In this document: positions 1 to 7,506 of the stretch, one piece after another | Numbering within the stretch: position 1 is the first letter of the stretch | Layout of the letters: the number at the start of each line of letters is the position of its first letter | DNA from: Prevotella sp. UBA1378 | Lineage (GTDB): Bacteria > Bacteroidota > Bacteroidia > Bacteroidales > Bacteroidaceae | Length of the DNA stretch: 11,697 nucleotides | Direction: 5' to 3' | Assembly: GCA_002305505.1 (NCBI GenBank) | Contig: DBRC01000034.1 | Coordinates: 31,675-43,371, forward strand | Position numbers and translations under genes: made by a program | Notes under the pieces: model-generated | Told to the model about the DNA's origin: nothing | The model's database searches: none | Seen by the model: the letters and a program-made list of their open reading frames with translations, nothing else

Positions 1-50
1 TCGTACAAGCATCTTGTAGTCCTGCTACAAGATGCTTGTACGATTTCAAT
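1..50. terminator. Perfect hairpin, probable terminator of an upstream gene
   Basis: Bases 1-19 and 25-43 are exact reverse complements separated by a 5-base loop (tcctg). The right arm is followed by a short, poor T-tract (tttcaatctgtt). The stem is long and stable, as in a terminator for a gene lying left of the window, possibly bidirectional. The hairpin touches the window edge, so its full extent and any T-tract on the left are not visible. It could instead be a dispersed palindromic repeat. Confidence 0.5.
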
Positions 51-215
51 CTGTTATCCGTTAATCCGGCTGGCGATGCACCCTTTCCTGACTTCGCCAC
101 TCAAAAAACACATATTTTATAACTAATTACTGTAAAGACAGAAATTGTTTATCCCGAACTTGGGTAAAACTGTTAATTTGTTAGTCCGAAATGCAGGATT
201 CTGAAAAATAATGTG

Positions 216-223
216 TACATTTG
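216..223 (+). promoter_or_regulatory. Bacteroidetes-type -7 box upstream of rlmN
   Basis: The octamer tacatttg matches the TAnnTTTG -7 consensus of the Bacteroidetes primary sigma factor. It lies 23 bp before the rlmN ATG, giving a short leader. No TTTG -33 element sits at the expected distance of about 19 bp; the nearest TTTG (177-180) is too far away. The promoter is therefore supported by only one element, plus its position in front of an operon. Confidence 0.45.
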
Positions 224-246
224 CAGATTAAAAAGTAACGGGAATA

Positions 247-1284
247 ATGGCGGATAATAAGCGGAAAGCCTTGCTCGGGATGACGCCCGCAGAGCTGAAA
301 ACGGTGGTGACGGAACTGGGAATGCCTGCATTCACGGCGAAGCAGATTGCGCAGTGGATGTACGGGAAGCAAGTGAGAGCGGTCGACGAGATGACAAACC
401 TCTCGAAGCAAAACCGCACGCTGCTGGCCGCGCACTACGAGATAGGGGCGATGGAGCCGGCAGACAGCCAGCGGTCGGCCGACGGAACTGTGAAATACCT
501 GTTCCCGACAGCCAGCGGGCAGTTTGTCGAGACGGTGTATATACCCGACAACGACCGCGCCACGCTTTGCGTATCATGCCAAGTGGGCTGCAAGATGAAC
601 TGCCTCTTCTGCCAGACAGGAAAGCAAGGGTGGGAGGGAAACCTCACGGCCGCCGACATACTGAACCAGATTTACGCGCTGCCCGAGGCCGGGAAGCTGA
701 CGAACGTGGTGTTCATGGGGCAGGGCGAGCCGATGGACAACCTCGACAATGTGTTACGGGCCATCGAAGTGCTGACGGCCGAATGGGGCTACCAGTGGAG
801 CCCGAAGCGCATCACGGTAAGCTCTATCGGCGTGAAGAACAAACTGAAGCGTTTTCTCGACGAAAGCGACTGCCACGTGGCCGTGTCGATGCATTCGCCC
901 ATCCACGAGCAGCGGCTGGCGCTCATGCCGGCCGAACGGCAGATGACGATAGCCGAGGTGGTAGAGCTGCTGCGGCAGTACGACTTCAGCCACCAGCGCC
1001 GCTGCTCGTTCGAGTACATCTGTTTTGCGGGGATGAACGACACGATGGTGCATGCCCGCGAAATCGTAAAACTGGTACAGGGGCTCGAATGCCGCGTCAA
1101 CCTTATCCGTTTCCACGAAATACCCGGCGTGCCGCTGCCGCCGTCGGACGGGAAAAAAATGGAATCGCTGCGCGACTACCTTACTGCCCATGGCGTGTTC
1201 ACCACCATCAGGGCCAGTCGCGGGCAGGACATCTTCGCCGCCTGCGGCCTGCTGTCGACGGCCAAGAAGCAGCAAGGCCTATGA
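247..1284 (+). CDS. rlmN: 23S rRNA/tRNA adenine-C2 methyltransferase RlmN (radical SAM)
   Basis: RlmN is a dual-specificity radical-SAM enzyme that methylates C2 of A2503 in 23S rRNA and of A37 in some tRNAs. The 345-residue protein has the radical-SAM cluster motif CX3CX2C at C115, C119 and C122, followed by the family string CLFCQTGKQG. The SAM-binding segment VFMGQGEPMDN is at about 156-165. The C-terminal SRGQDIFAACG places the mechanistic cysteine at C333 (counterpart of E. coli C355), and C108 lies where E. coli C118 does. These cysteines are expected in both RlmN and Cfr. RlmN is preferred because of full-length family character and housekeeping context. The start at 247 gives the usual N-terminus, directly after an A-rich leader and a -7 box. 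Its stop overlaps the next ATG (ATGA), implying translational coupling. Confidence 0.96.
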   Translation: MADNKRKALLGMTPAELKTVVTELGMPAFTAKQIAQWMYGKQVRAVDEMTNLSKQNRTLLAAHYEIGAMEPADSQRSADGTVKYLFPTASGQFVETVYIPDNDRATLCVSCQVGCKMNCLFCQTGKQGWEGNLTAADILNQIYALPEAGKLTNVVFMGQGEPMDNLDNVLRAIEVLTAEWGYQWSPKRITVSSIGVKNKLKRFLDESDCHVAVSMHSPIHEQRLALMPAERQMTIAEVVELLRQYDFSHQRRCSFEYICFAGMNDTMVHAREIVKLVQGLECRVNLIRFHEIPGVPLPPSDGKKMESLRDYLTAHGVFTTIRASRGQDIFAACGLLSTAKKQQGL

Positions 1285-2252
1285 AAGGCTTGCCGCTGCC
1301 GGCCGCAGCAATGACCGTGCTCCTTGTGCTGTGGCTGTCGGCCTGCAACCGCCGCCCCAGTCTGCTGCCTGCAAGCAGCGGAGGAGTAACCGAGGTGCTC
1401 GTAGTGGGCAACACGGAAGAGGCCACCGAAGCCGTTGCAGCCCCCCTGCGGCGGGTGATGATGGAAGGGCTGCCGCAGCCCGAACAGCGCTATGATGTAT
1501 CGGCGGCAACGGGCACACTGACCGATGTAACGAAGTATGTGCGCTGCATCGTAGAAGTAGAGCTCGCCCCGGCGCTGTATACCAAGACACGCATCAGCTA
1601 CCGGCGCGACGTATATGCCCGCCGGCAGGTTATCATCCGCATACAGGCACCGTCGGCCGGTCAGTTGCTTCGCCATGCGCCGGCCGTCAGCCGCACGGTC
1701 CATCAGGCGCAGCTGCACATCCTGCGGCAACACATCCTGCTCGACGGCTCGGGAGAGATGGAGCAGGCCGTGCCCGGCATGGCAGGATACCGGATGGGGG
1801 TGCTGCCCGGAATGGTACGGGCGGGCGGCCGAGGGGCATTCGTGTGGTGGCAGGCCGATACTCCCACCTGTTCGCAAAACCTGTGCGTATATACCTATCC
1901 GGGCGATACGCTTAGCGCCGGCGACTATGTAGCCCGCCGCGATTCGGCCATGGAGCAGGGCATTAAAGGCGAACGGGAGGGCATGTACATGCAAACATAC
2001 GCCCCGTCGGTGACTTATCGCACCTTCCGCCATGGGCGGCTCACCGTAATGGAGGCGCGCGGGCTGTGGGAGATGAAGGGCGACGCCATGGGCGGCCCGT
2101 TTATCAGCTACAGCATAGCCGACAGCAGCAACCGCCGCATCATAGTGGCCGAGGGCTTCGTATACGCCCCGGGGCGCAAGAAGCGCGACAGGATGCTCGA
2201 GCTCGAGGCCGCGCTGAGCACGCTGAGGCCCGCATTGCAGGGCGGCGAATGA
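1281..2252 (+). CDS. DUF4837 family lipoprotein
   Basis: This is a 323-residue predicted lipoprotein of the Bacteroidetes-restricted DUF4837 family; its function is unknown. The ATG at 1281 overlaps the rlmN stop by 4 bp. The reading frame stays open upstream to 354, but that part lies across rlmN and is not real. The N-terminus is a lipoprotein signal (hydrophobic residues 8-21, lipobox LSAC, lipidated C22). The mature part starts with the family-typical SSGGVTEVLVVGN segment. The best-conserved block is C-terminal: GLWEMKGDAMGGPF (about 261-274) and RRIIVAEGFVYAPG (about 285-298), followed by a helical end. The protein probably sits at the inner or outer membrane facing the periplasm. No LES-like acidic surface-export signal follows the cysteine. 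Linkage to rlmN and pdxA suggests co-expression, not a shared pathway. Confidence 0.85.
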   Translation: MKGLPLPAAAMTVLLVLWLSACNRRPSLLPASSGGVTEVLVVGNTEEATEAVAAPLRRVMMEGLPQPEQRYDVSAATGTLTDVTKYVRCIVEVELAPALYTKTRISYRRDVYARRQVIIRIQAPSAGQLLRHAPAVSRTVHQAQLHILRQHILLDGSGEMEQAVPGMAGYRMGVLPGMVRAGGRGAFVWWQADTPTCSQNLCVYTYPGDTLSAGDYVARRDSAMEQGIKGEREGMYMQTYAPSVTYRTFRHGRLTVMEARGLWEMKGDAMGGPFISYSIADSSNRRIIVAEGFVYAPGRKKRDRMLELEAALSTLRPALQGGE

Positions 2253-2296
2253 AAACAGGATTTTTATAAATAAACCAGAATAAAAACATAAAGCAA

Positions 2297-3430
2297 ATGG
2301 AAGAGAAAAAAATCCGCGTAGCCATTACGCATGGAGATACAAACGGCATCGGATATGAGGTGATATTCAAGACCTTTGCCGAACCGGAGATGCTGGAGCT
2401 GTGTACACCTATTATATATGGTTCGCCCAAGGTGGCGGCTTACCACCGCAAGGCGCTCAACATGGAAACCAGTTTCAGCATCATCGACAAGGCGGAAGAC
2501 GCCAAGAGCGGGAGGGTAAACCTGCTGACAACGTTCGATGACGAAGTGAAGGTGGAAATAGGACAGTCGTCGAAAGAGGCCGGGGAGGCTGCGCTGAAAG
2601 CACTCGACAGGGCCATGACCGACTATCGCAGCGGTCTGTACGACGTGCTCGTCACTGCACCCATTAACAAGGACAATATCCAGAGCAACCTGTTCCGTTT
2701 TGCCGGGCATACCGAGTACATCGAGAGCTGTGTGGGCGAAGGCCGGAAGGCACTGATGGTACTGATGACAGGAAGCCTGCGCGTAGCCCTCGTAACCACC
2801 CATCTGCCTATCAAGGATGTGGCCAAGGCCATCACCAAGGAGGCCATAGTGGAGAAAGCGGCCATCTTCCACAAGTCGCTGCACCGCGACTTCCGCATAC
2901 AAAAGCCACGTATCGCCGTGCTCTCGCTGAATCCGCATGCCGGCGATGCCGGCGTCATCGGCAGCGAAGAGCAGGACATCATCCTGCCGGCTATACAGCA
3001 GCTCGAAGAGCAAGGCATCCAGGCATTCGGGCCTTTCGCCGCCGACGGCTTTTTCGGGAGCCGGGCCTACAGCCGGTTCGACGGCGTGCTGGCCATGTAT
3101 CACGACCAGGGGCTGGCCCCGTTTAAGGCACTGGCCAGCGAGGAAGGCGTAAACTATACAGCCGGACTGCCCATGGTGCGCACCTCGCCCGACCACGGTA
3201 CGGCCTACGACATAGCAGGCAAGGGCGTGGCCGACGAAAACTCGTTCCGCCAAGCGGTTTATACGGCTATCGACGTATACCGCAACCGCCTCCGCTTCGA
3301 CGAACCGCTGGAGCATCCCCTGCCTAAGCTTTATCACGAAAAGCGCGACGAGAGCGAGAAGATACGGTTTGCCGTATCTAAGAAAGAACAGCAGAAGAAG
3401 GACGACAGGCAGCCGAAGAAAGAGGAATGA
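2297..3430 (+). CDS. pdxA: 4-hydroxythreonine-4-phosphate dehydrogenase PdxA
   Basis: PdxA oxidises and decarboxylates 4-phosphohydroxy-L-threonine with NAD, supplying the amine that PdxJ condenses into pyridoxine 5'-phosphate; it is a cytoplasmic homodimer. The 377-residue protein shows TAPINKDNI (120-128), substrate-binding GHTEYI (H138, T139), and the three metal ligands H169 (TTHLP), H213 (NPHAGD) and H269 (MYHDQG). The NAD-site string RTSPDHGTAYDIAGKG covers 295-310. The N-terminal loop reads THGDTNGIGYE, where the E. coli enzyme has a TPGEPAGIGP-type sequence; I take this as a Bacteroidetes lineage variant. It exceeds the about 330-residue E. coli enzyme, partly through a highly charged Lys/Glu/Gln tail (about 345-377). 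The start at 2297 follows a 44-bp A-rich gap with no visible promoter. The stop overlaps the next ATG by 4 bp. Confidence 0.96.
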   Translation: MEEKKIRVAITHGDTNGIGYEVIFKTFAEPEMLELCTPIIYGSPKVAAYHRKALNMETSFSIIDKAEDAKSGRVNLLTTFDDEVKVEIGQSSKEAGEAALKALDRAMTDYRSGLYDVLVTAPINKDNIQSNLFRFAGHTEYIESCVGEGRKALMVLMTGSLRVALVTTHLPIKDVAKAITKEAIVEKAAIFHKSLHRDFRIQKPRIAVLSLNPHAGDAGVIGSEEQDIILPAIQQLEEQGIQAFGPFAADGFFGSRAYSRFDGVLAMYHDQGLAPFKALASEEGVNYTAGLPMVRTSPDHGTAYDIAGKGVADENSFRQAVYTAIDVYRNRLRFDEPLEHPLPKLYHEKRDESEKIRFAVSKKEQQKKDDRQPKKEE

Positions 3431-4425
3431 GGGCGAAATATCAAAACGGCTTTTTCATCTTCGGACTCGTCATCCTCGGAATCATGATTACGCAGCTCGA
3501 CTTCGCACAAGTGGGAGCGGGGTTGCGGCGGGCAGGCTATTGGTTCGTGGCCGTCATCGCGCTGTGGGGATTCCTTTATATGCTGAACACGCTGGCGTGG
3601 TGGCAAATCATCAAGGCCTCGCCGGCGGAAAAGCAAGGCAAGGCGGTTTCGTTCTGGTGGCTCTATAAGGTGACCGTCAGCGGTTTTGCGCTCAACTATG
3701 CTACGCCCGGCGGACTGATGGGCGGCGAGCCTTACCGCATCTTGTCGTTGTCGCCTAAAATCGGGACGGAGCGTGCGTCGTCCTCGGTTATCCTTTATGT
3801 GATGACACATATTTTCTCCCACTTTTGGTTTTGGCTGCTCTCTGCCATCCTCTATGCCTTGACACAAGACGTAACGCCGCTGATGGCTGCTGTACTGGGC
3901 ATAGTGGGGACAGTGTCGGTCGTTGTCCTCTGGTTCTTCATTAAGGGCTACAAAAAAGGCATTGCCCTGAGCGGCATGAATCTGCTGCGCCACAGTCCGC
4001 TCATCAAACGGTGGGCACAGGGCTTTTTCGACCGCCACCGCGAACAGCTGGCCACCATCGACAGGCAGATAGCAGCCCTGCACAACCAAAACCGCAGAAC
4101 GTTCGTTACAGCCGTACTCCTGGAAGTGGTATGCCGCATCCTGTCCACACTCGAAATCTTCTTCATCCTGCTGGTTATACTGCCGAGCGTCAATATCGTA
4201 CAATGTATCCTGATCTATGCGTTTACCACGCTCTTTGCCAATATGCTCTTCTTCATGCCCCTGCAGCTGGGCGGGCGCGAAGGCGGATTCATGATGTCGA
4301 TAAAGGGATTGGGCATGAGCGTCAGTGCGGGTATCTTCGTTGCGCTGCTCGTCCGGATACGCGAACTGATATGGACGGCTATCGGATTGTTACTCATCAA
4401 GTTTGATAAGAAGAAAAAACAATGA
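3427..4425 (+). CDS. Flippase-like integral membrane protein (LPG synthase TM/UPF0104 family)
   Basis: This 332-residue polytopic inner-membrane protein has hydrophobic segments at roughly 8-22, 38-60, 78-92, 120-144, 150-172, 226-252, 256-278 and 296-326. It carries the two family signatures: NYATPGGLMGGEPYRI (90-105) in the first half and FMPLQLGGREGGFM (276-289) in the second. This is the lysylphosphatidylglycerol synthetase transmembrane fold, found without the catalytic domain in many proteins that are thought to flip lipids or lipid-linked substrates. The real substrate cannot be read from the sequence. A charged amphipathic loop (about 190-224) separates the halves, and the C-terminus is KKKKQ, likely cytoplasmic. 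It overlaps pdxA by 4 bp (ATGA), so it is translated from the same mRNA. Confidence 0.85.
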   Translation: MRAKYQNGFFIFGLVILGIMITQLDFAQVGAGLRRAGYWFVAVIALWGFLYMLNTLAWWQIIKASPAEKQGKAVSFWWLYKVTVSGFALNYATPGGLMGGEPYRILSLSPKIGTERASSSVILYVMTHIFSHFWFWLLSAILYALTQDVTPLMAAVLGIVGTVSVVVLWFFIKGYKKGIALSGMNLLRHSPLIKRWAQGFFDRHREQLATIDRQIAALHNQNRRTFVTAVLLEVVCRILSTLEIFFILLVILPSVNIVQCILIYAFTTLFANMLFFMPLQLGGREGGFMMSIKGLGMSVSAGIFVALLVRIRELIWTAIGLLLIKFDKKKKQ

Positions 4426-4471
4426 TACCACATCCTCCGGCCAGTAAAAACATACTGAAGCAAAAAAAACG

Positions 4472-4486
4472 CTGCCAAAATGGCAG
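4472..4486. promoter_or_regulatory. 15-bp palindrome, candidate operator of the activator-lptE-secG operon
   Basis: The 6-bp arms ctgcca and tggcag are perfect inverted repeats around an AAA centre. The site lies 18 bp upstream of the -7 box at 4505-4512 and covers the -33 position, where no TTTG element is present. That is a normal position for a transcription factor site or an anti-sigma-independent activator site. Which protein binds is unknown. The right half resembles the GG half of a sigma-54 site, but no matching -12 GC element follows. Confidence 0.4.
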
Positions 4487-4504
4487 AATATCGGAATTTA
4501 TTTG

Positions 4505-4512
4505 TAACTTTG
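4505..4512 (+). promoter_or_regulatory. Bacteroidetes -7 promoter box for the sigma-54 activator operon
   Basis: The octamer taactttg is an exact TAnnTTTG match. It ends 9 bp before the ATG at 4522, so transcription would start only a few bases before the start codon, giving a nearly leaderless mRNA. It lies inside the reading frame opened by the ATG at 4480, which argues that 4522 is the true start. The -33 TTTG element is missing and replaced by a palindrome. Confidence 0.5.
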
Positions 4513-4521
4513 TCCGCTAAA

Positions 4522-5775
4522 ATGAAAACTTCGGAACTGCAGAGCATAAAACAGCGGTACAATATCGTGGGCAACTGCGAGGCATTGAACAACGCAATCG
4601 ACGTCGCACTGAAAGTGGCGCCCATCGACCTCAGTGTGCTTATCATCGGCGAAAGCGGTGTGGGCAAGGATATCCTCCCGCGCATACTGCATGATAACTC
4701 GCCCCGCCGCCGCGAAAAATATTTCGCCATCAACTGCGGGGCTATTCCGGAAGGAACCATCGACAGCGAGCTCTTCGGCCACGTAAAAGGGTCGTTCACG
4801 GGAGCCATCGGCGATTCGCCCGGATATTTCGGCGTAGCAAACAAGGGAACGCTCTTTCTCGACGAGGTGGGCGAGCTGCCGTTGGCTACGCAGGCCCGCC
4901 TGCTGCGCGTGCTGGAAAACGGAGAGTATATCCCCGTGGGGGCTACCGACGTGAAGAAGACCGACGTGAGAGTGGTGGCGGCTACGAATGTGAACATCCG
5001 AAAGGCCATCAGCGAAGGGCGCTTCCGCGAGGACCTTTATTACCGCCTGAACCAAGTGCAGATACAGATGCCGCCGCTGAGAGACCGCGGGGAAGACATC
5101 GTGTTGCTGTTCAGGCTGTTCGCCATGCAGATGGCGGAGAAATACCGCATGGATAAGGTGGTGCTTACCGACGAGGCCAAGCTGATGCTGAGGCGGTACA
5201 AGTGGCCGGGCAATATCCGGCAGCTGAAGAGCATCACCGAACAGCTCTCGGTGCTTAGCAGGGAGCGCGTGATAACGCCGGATATACTGATGCAGTTTAT
5301 CCCGCAGGACCAAGAGAGCACACAGTTGGCTACCATCCATAAGGAAGGGGAGCACAGTTTTGAAAACGAGCGCGAGATACTGTATAAGATATTGTTCGAG
5401 CTGCGCGGCAATGTCAACGACCTGCGCCGCGATATGAGCCTGCTGAAAAAGCAGCTGGAAGAGTCACGCAGCCATGCGATTGCAGCCAAGGATGACAAGC
5501 ATATCGCCGTGCCTGTGGCCGCTGAGCCCATCGCCCCGCAGCAGATTTTTATTCAGCCGCAGGTGAAACCCATCGCAGAAGATGCCGTCGCGGAGGAATA
5601 CGTGGAACCGGAGAAGGAACCGGAGAGCCTGAACCTGAACTACCTGAGCCGGCAGATGCTGGAAAAGGCATTGGAGCGCAATGGGGGCAACCGTAAGAAA
5701 GCGGCATTGGAACTGGGCATCTCTGACCGTACATTATATAGAAGGCTAAAGCAATATGGACTGGACAATAAGTAA
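4522..5775 (+). CDS. Sigma-54-interacting AAA+ transcriptional regulator, Fis-type HTH
   Basis: This 417-residue bacterial enhancer-binding protein would remodel sigma-54 RNA polymerase. It starts almost directly with the AAA+ domain: Walker A GESGVGKD (43-50), sigma-54 contact loop GSFTGA (90-95; the usual form is GAFTGA), Walker B GTLFLDEVGE (109-118), arginine-finger region REDLYYRL (169-176) and sensor II WPGNIRQL (228-235). A coiled-coil-like stretch (about 281-318) and a Pro/Glu/Ala-rich linker (330-370) lead to a Fis-type helix-turn-helix (about 374-413, GISDRTLYRRLKQYGL). There is no N-terminal receiver or GAF domain, so the input signal may come through the linker or a partner. An upstream in-frame ATG at 4480 would add 14 residues. 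I prefer 4522 because a promoter box lies between the two and because, from memory, related proteins begin near KQRFxIIGN. It overlaps lptE by 20 bp. Confidence 0.9.
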   Translation: MKTSELQSIKQRYNIVGNCEALNNAIDVALKVAPIDLSVLIIGESGVGKDILPRILHDNSPRRREKYFAINCGAIPEGTIDSELFGHVKGSFTGAIGDSPGYFGVANKGTLFLDEVGELPLATQARLLRVLENGEYIPVGATDVKKTDVRVVAATNVNIRKAISEGRFREDLYYRLNQVQIQMPPLRDRGEDIVLLFRLFAMQMAEKYRMDKVVLTDEAKLMLRRYKWPGNIRQLKSITEQLSVLSRERVITPDILMQFIPQDQESTQLATIHKEGEHSFENEREILYKILFELRGNVNDLRRDMSLLKKQLEESRSHAIAAKDDKHIAVPVAAEPIAPQQIFIQPQVKPIAEDAVAEEYVEPEKEPESLNLNYLSRQMLEKALERNGGNRKKAALELGISDRTLYRRLKQYGLDNK

Positions 5776-6307
5776 GGCACGGGCAGGAAGGGTGCCGGGC
5801 AAGGCTGCCTCCCTGTTGGCTCTTGCCGTGGCGGTACTCACCATGGCGGCATGTTCCGTATCTTATAAGTTTAATGGCGCCAGTATAGATTATTCGAAGA
5901 CCAAGACGATACAGATAGCCGATTTCCCCATCCGCTCAAGCTATGTATGGGGGCCGATGGCCAGCATTTTCAATAATCAGCTGAAAGACCAGTATGCCAA
6001 CCACACGCGCCTGATACAGGTGAAGCGGAACGGCGACATGAAGATTGAAGGCGAGATCACCCGCTATGAGCAGCGCAATAAGGCGGTGTCGAGCGAAGGC
6101 TATTCGGCGCAGACGGAACTGTCGATGACCGTTAATGTGCGTTTTACAAATAATGCCAATCATGCGGAAGACTTTGAGCGCCAGTTTACGGCTCAGTCGA
6201 CGTATGACACCACGCAGTCGCTCAATGCGGTGCAGGAGGAGCTGGTAAGGCAGATGGTGAAGGATATAACGGAGCAAATCTTCAATGCCACTGTGGCGAA
6301 TTGGTAG
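5756..6307 (+). CDS. lptE: LPS assembly lipoprotein LptE
   Basis: LptE is the outer-membrane lipoprotein that plugs and supports LptD during insertion of lipopolysaccharide. The 183-residue product has a positively charged N-terminus (K7, R9, R12, K16), a hydrophobic stretch (17-29) and a lipobox-like MAAC with C33. The mature part opens with VSYKFNGASIDYSKTKTIQIADFPI, which I recognise as the Bacteroidetes LptE-family opening. It continues with alternating beta segments (GDMKIEGEITRYE, TELSMTVNVRFTN) and a C-terminal helix (EELVRQMVKDITEQIFNATVANW). The ATG at 5756 lies inside the end of the preceding activator gene; no other ATG exists before residue 30, while a GTG at codon 13 is possible. 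The overlap implies coupled translation with the regulator. Confidence 0.87.
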   Translation: MDWTISKARAGRVPGKAASLLALAVAVLTMAACSVSYKFNGASIDYSKTKTIQIADFPIRSSYVWGPMASIFNNQLKDQYANHTRLIQVKRNGDMKIEGEITRYEQRNKAVSSEGYSAQTELSMTVNVRFTNNANHAEDFERQFTAQSTYDTTQSLNAVQEELVRQMVKDITEQIFNATVANW

Positions 6308-6339
6308 TTAACAGTTGGGAAAGCTAAGGGTAGGGAGTT

Positions 6340-7101
6340 ATGAACGTAGTAGAGCTGATTGGCCATCCGGAACAACTCGACAAGGACACCTTGTATGAGC
6401 TGCGCTCCATGCTTGCCCTCTATCCGTATTTCCAGACGGCACGCCTGCTGATGTTGCAAAACCTGTATCTGCTGCACGACCCTTCGTTCGATGAGGAACT
6501 GCGCAGGGCAGCCATCTATATTACCGACCGGCGGGTTATCTTCAATCTTGTTGAGGCTGCCCACTACCGGATGAACGGGCCGCGCAAACCCGCGAAGGCG
6601 GAAAGCAAGGAGGGGAAGGGGAACCGTACCATCTCGCTTATCGATACGTTCCTCGACTCGATGCCCAAGGAGGAGGAAAAGGCGGGTGGCAGCGGCAAAA
6701 AGATACGCCGCCCGACACCGGCTGACGCTGCTGTCGACTATGTTGCTTATCTGCTGGAGAGTGAGAGCGAGGAAGAACGGGCACAGGCCGGGAACACGCC
6801 GCAGCTGAAAGGCCAGAACCTCATCGACTCGTTTATCAAGAGGGATACAAGGAAAATAGTGTTGAACGAAACACCGCAGTTCTTGCCTGATGTGGAGGGG
6901 CAAGGCGATTCGGAAGAAAAAGAGGGTGATGAGGGCTATTTTACCGAAACATTAGCCCGGATTTACATTAAGCAGGGCAGATATTCGAAAGCATTGGAAA
7001 TAATTCGGCGATTAAGTTTGGCTTATCCGAAAAAAAATGCTTACTTTGCAGACCAAATACGTTTCTTGGAGAAATTGATAATAAATAATAATAAAAAATA
7101 A
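6340..7101 (+). CDS. TPR-containing protein between lptE and secG
   Basis: This 253-residue protein has no signal peptide or membrane segment, so it is probably cytoplasmic. The N-terminal part (1-80) is helical and includes LYELRSMLALYPYFQTARLLMLQNLY, a tetratricopeptide-like helix pair. A charged Lys/Glu/Gly-rich linker follows (about 84-115), then a second variable acidic section. A clear TPR unit lies near the C-terminus (about 199-245), with YFTETLARIYIKQGRYSKALEIIRRLSLAYP. Its partner and role are unknown. A GGGAG-like purine stretch lies 5-10 bp before the ATG. The end is AT-rich (IINNNKK) and stands only 8 bp from secG. The order lptE-TPR-secG appears to recur in Bacteroidales, which supports an envelope-related job, but this is inference. 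Confidence 0.75.
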   Translation: MNVVELIGHPEQLDKDTLYELRSMLALYPYFQTARLLMLQNLYLLHDPSFDEELRRAAIYITDRRVIFNLVEAAHYRMNGPRKPAKAESKEGKGNRTISLIDTFLDSMPKEEEKAGGSGKKIRRPTPADAAVDYVAYLLESESEEERAQAGNTPQLKGQNLIDSFIKRDTRKIVLNETPQFLPDVEGQGDSEEKEGDEGYFTETLARIYIKQGRYSKALEIIRRLSLAYPKKNAYFADQIRFLEKLIINNNKK

Positions 7102-7109
7102 AAGTAAAA

Positions 7110-7490
7110 ATGTACACATTATTAGTAATCCTTATCGTTATCGTAGCGCTCCTGATGGTTGGCATCGTGCTGATTCAGGAGTCTAAGGGAGGCGGCCTCT
7201 CATCAAGTTTTGCCTCTTACAACCAAATCGGCGGTGTCCGCAAAACAACCGATTTCATTGAGAAAGCAACATGGGGCTTGGCAGTTGCCATGGTAGTTAT
7301 CAGCGTGGCCTGTGCTTATGTGGCTCCGCAGGCGGCAAGCGACAGCTCCGTGATGGAAAATGTGGAAAACGCTACAACCAACCCGAACAACCTTCCGGGA
7401 TTCGGTGCCAGCCAGACCAAGCAGGATGCTCCAGCGCAAGGTGCTGCACAGGAGGCTGCCCCAAAGGCTCCAGCACAGCCAGCACAATAA
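7110..7490 (+). CDS. secG: Preprotein translocase subunit SecG
   Basis: SecG is the small accessory membrane subunit of the SecYEG channel for protein export. The 126-residue protein has two transmembrane segments (about 2-23 and 53-71) around the conserved cytoplasmic loop with LIQESKGGGLSSSF (21-34) and QIGGVRKTTDFIEKAT. This arrangement is diagnostic of the family. The rest (about 75-126) is a low-complexity tail rich in Ala, Pro and Gln, longer than in E. coli SecG (110 residues). The ATG lies 8 bp after the TPR gene stop, following an A-rich stretch typical of initiation in Bacteroidetes. It is the last gene of the unit starting at 4522. Confidence 0.95.
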   Translation: MYTLLVILIVIVALLMVGIVLIQESKGGGLSSSFASYNQIGGVRKTTDFIEKATWGLAVAMVVISVACAYVAPQAASDSSVMENVENATTNPNNLPGFGASQTKQDAPAQGAAQEAAPKAPAQPAQ

Positions 7491-7506
7491 TAAATTTTGA
7501 AAAAAA

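Noticed and set aside
354..1280. Long open frame extending the DUF4837 gene upstream, which would give a 632-residue protein
   Set aside because: It lies entirely across rlmN in another frame and its translation is Arg/Gly/Ala-rich with no domain. The lipoprotein signal at 1281 is the real N-terminus.
1176..2033. Minus-strand frame of 285 codons
   Set aside because: It is a shadow of rlmN and the DUF4837 gene in GC-rich DNA. It is rich in His, Arg and Cys and resembles no family.
2264..3337. Minus-strand frame of 357 codons opposite pdxA
   Set aside because: It is antisense to a certain gene, has no promoter or conserved motif, and its length follows from codon bias of pdxA.
3334..4203. Minus-strand frame of 289 codons opposite the flippase-like gene
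   Set aside because: Its composition is that of an antisense shadow; the + strand protein has clear membrane segments and family motifs.
4481..4500. Possible sigma-54 (-24/-12) promoter starting at tggcag
   Set aside because: The -12 TTGC element is absent at the required spacing; the sequence there reads tcggaattt. The downstream TAnnTTTG box explains transcription better.
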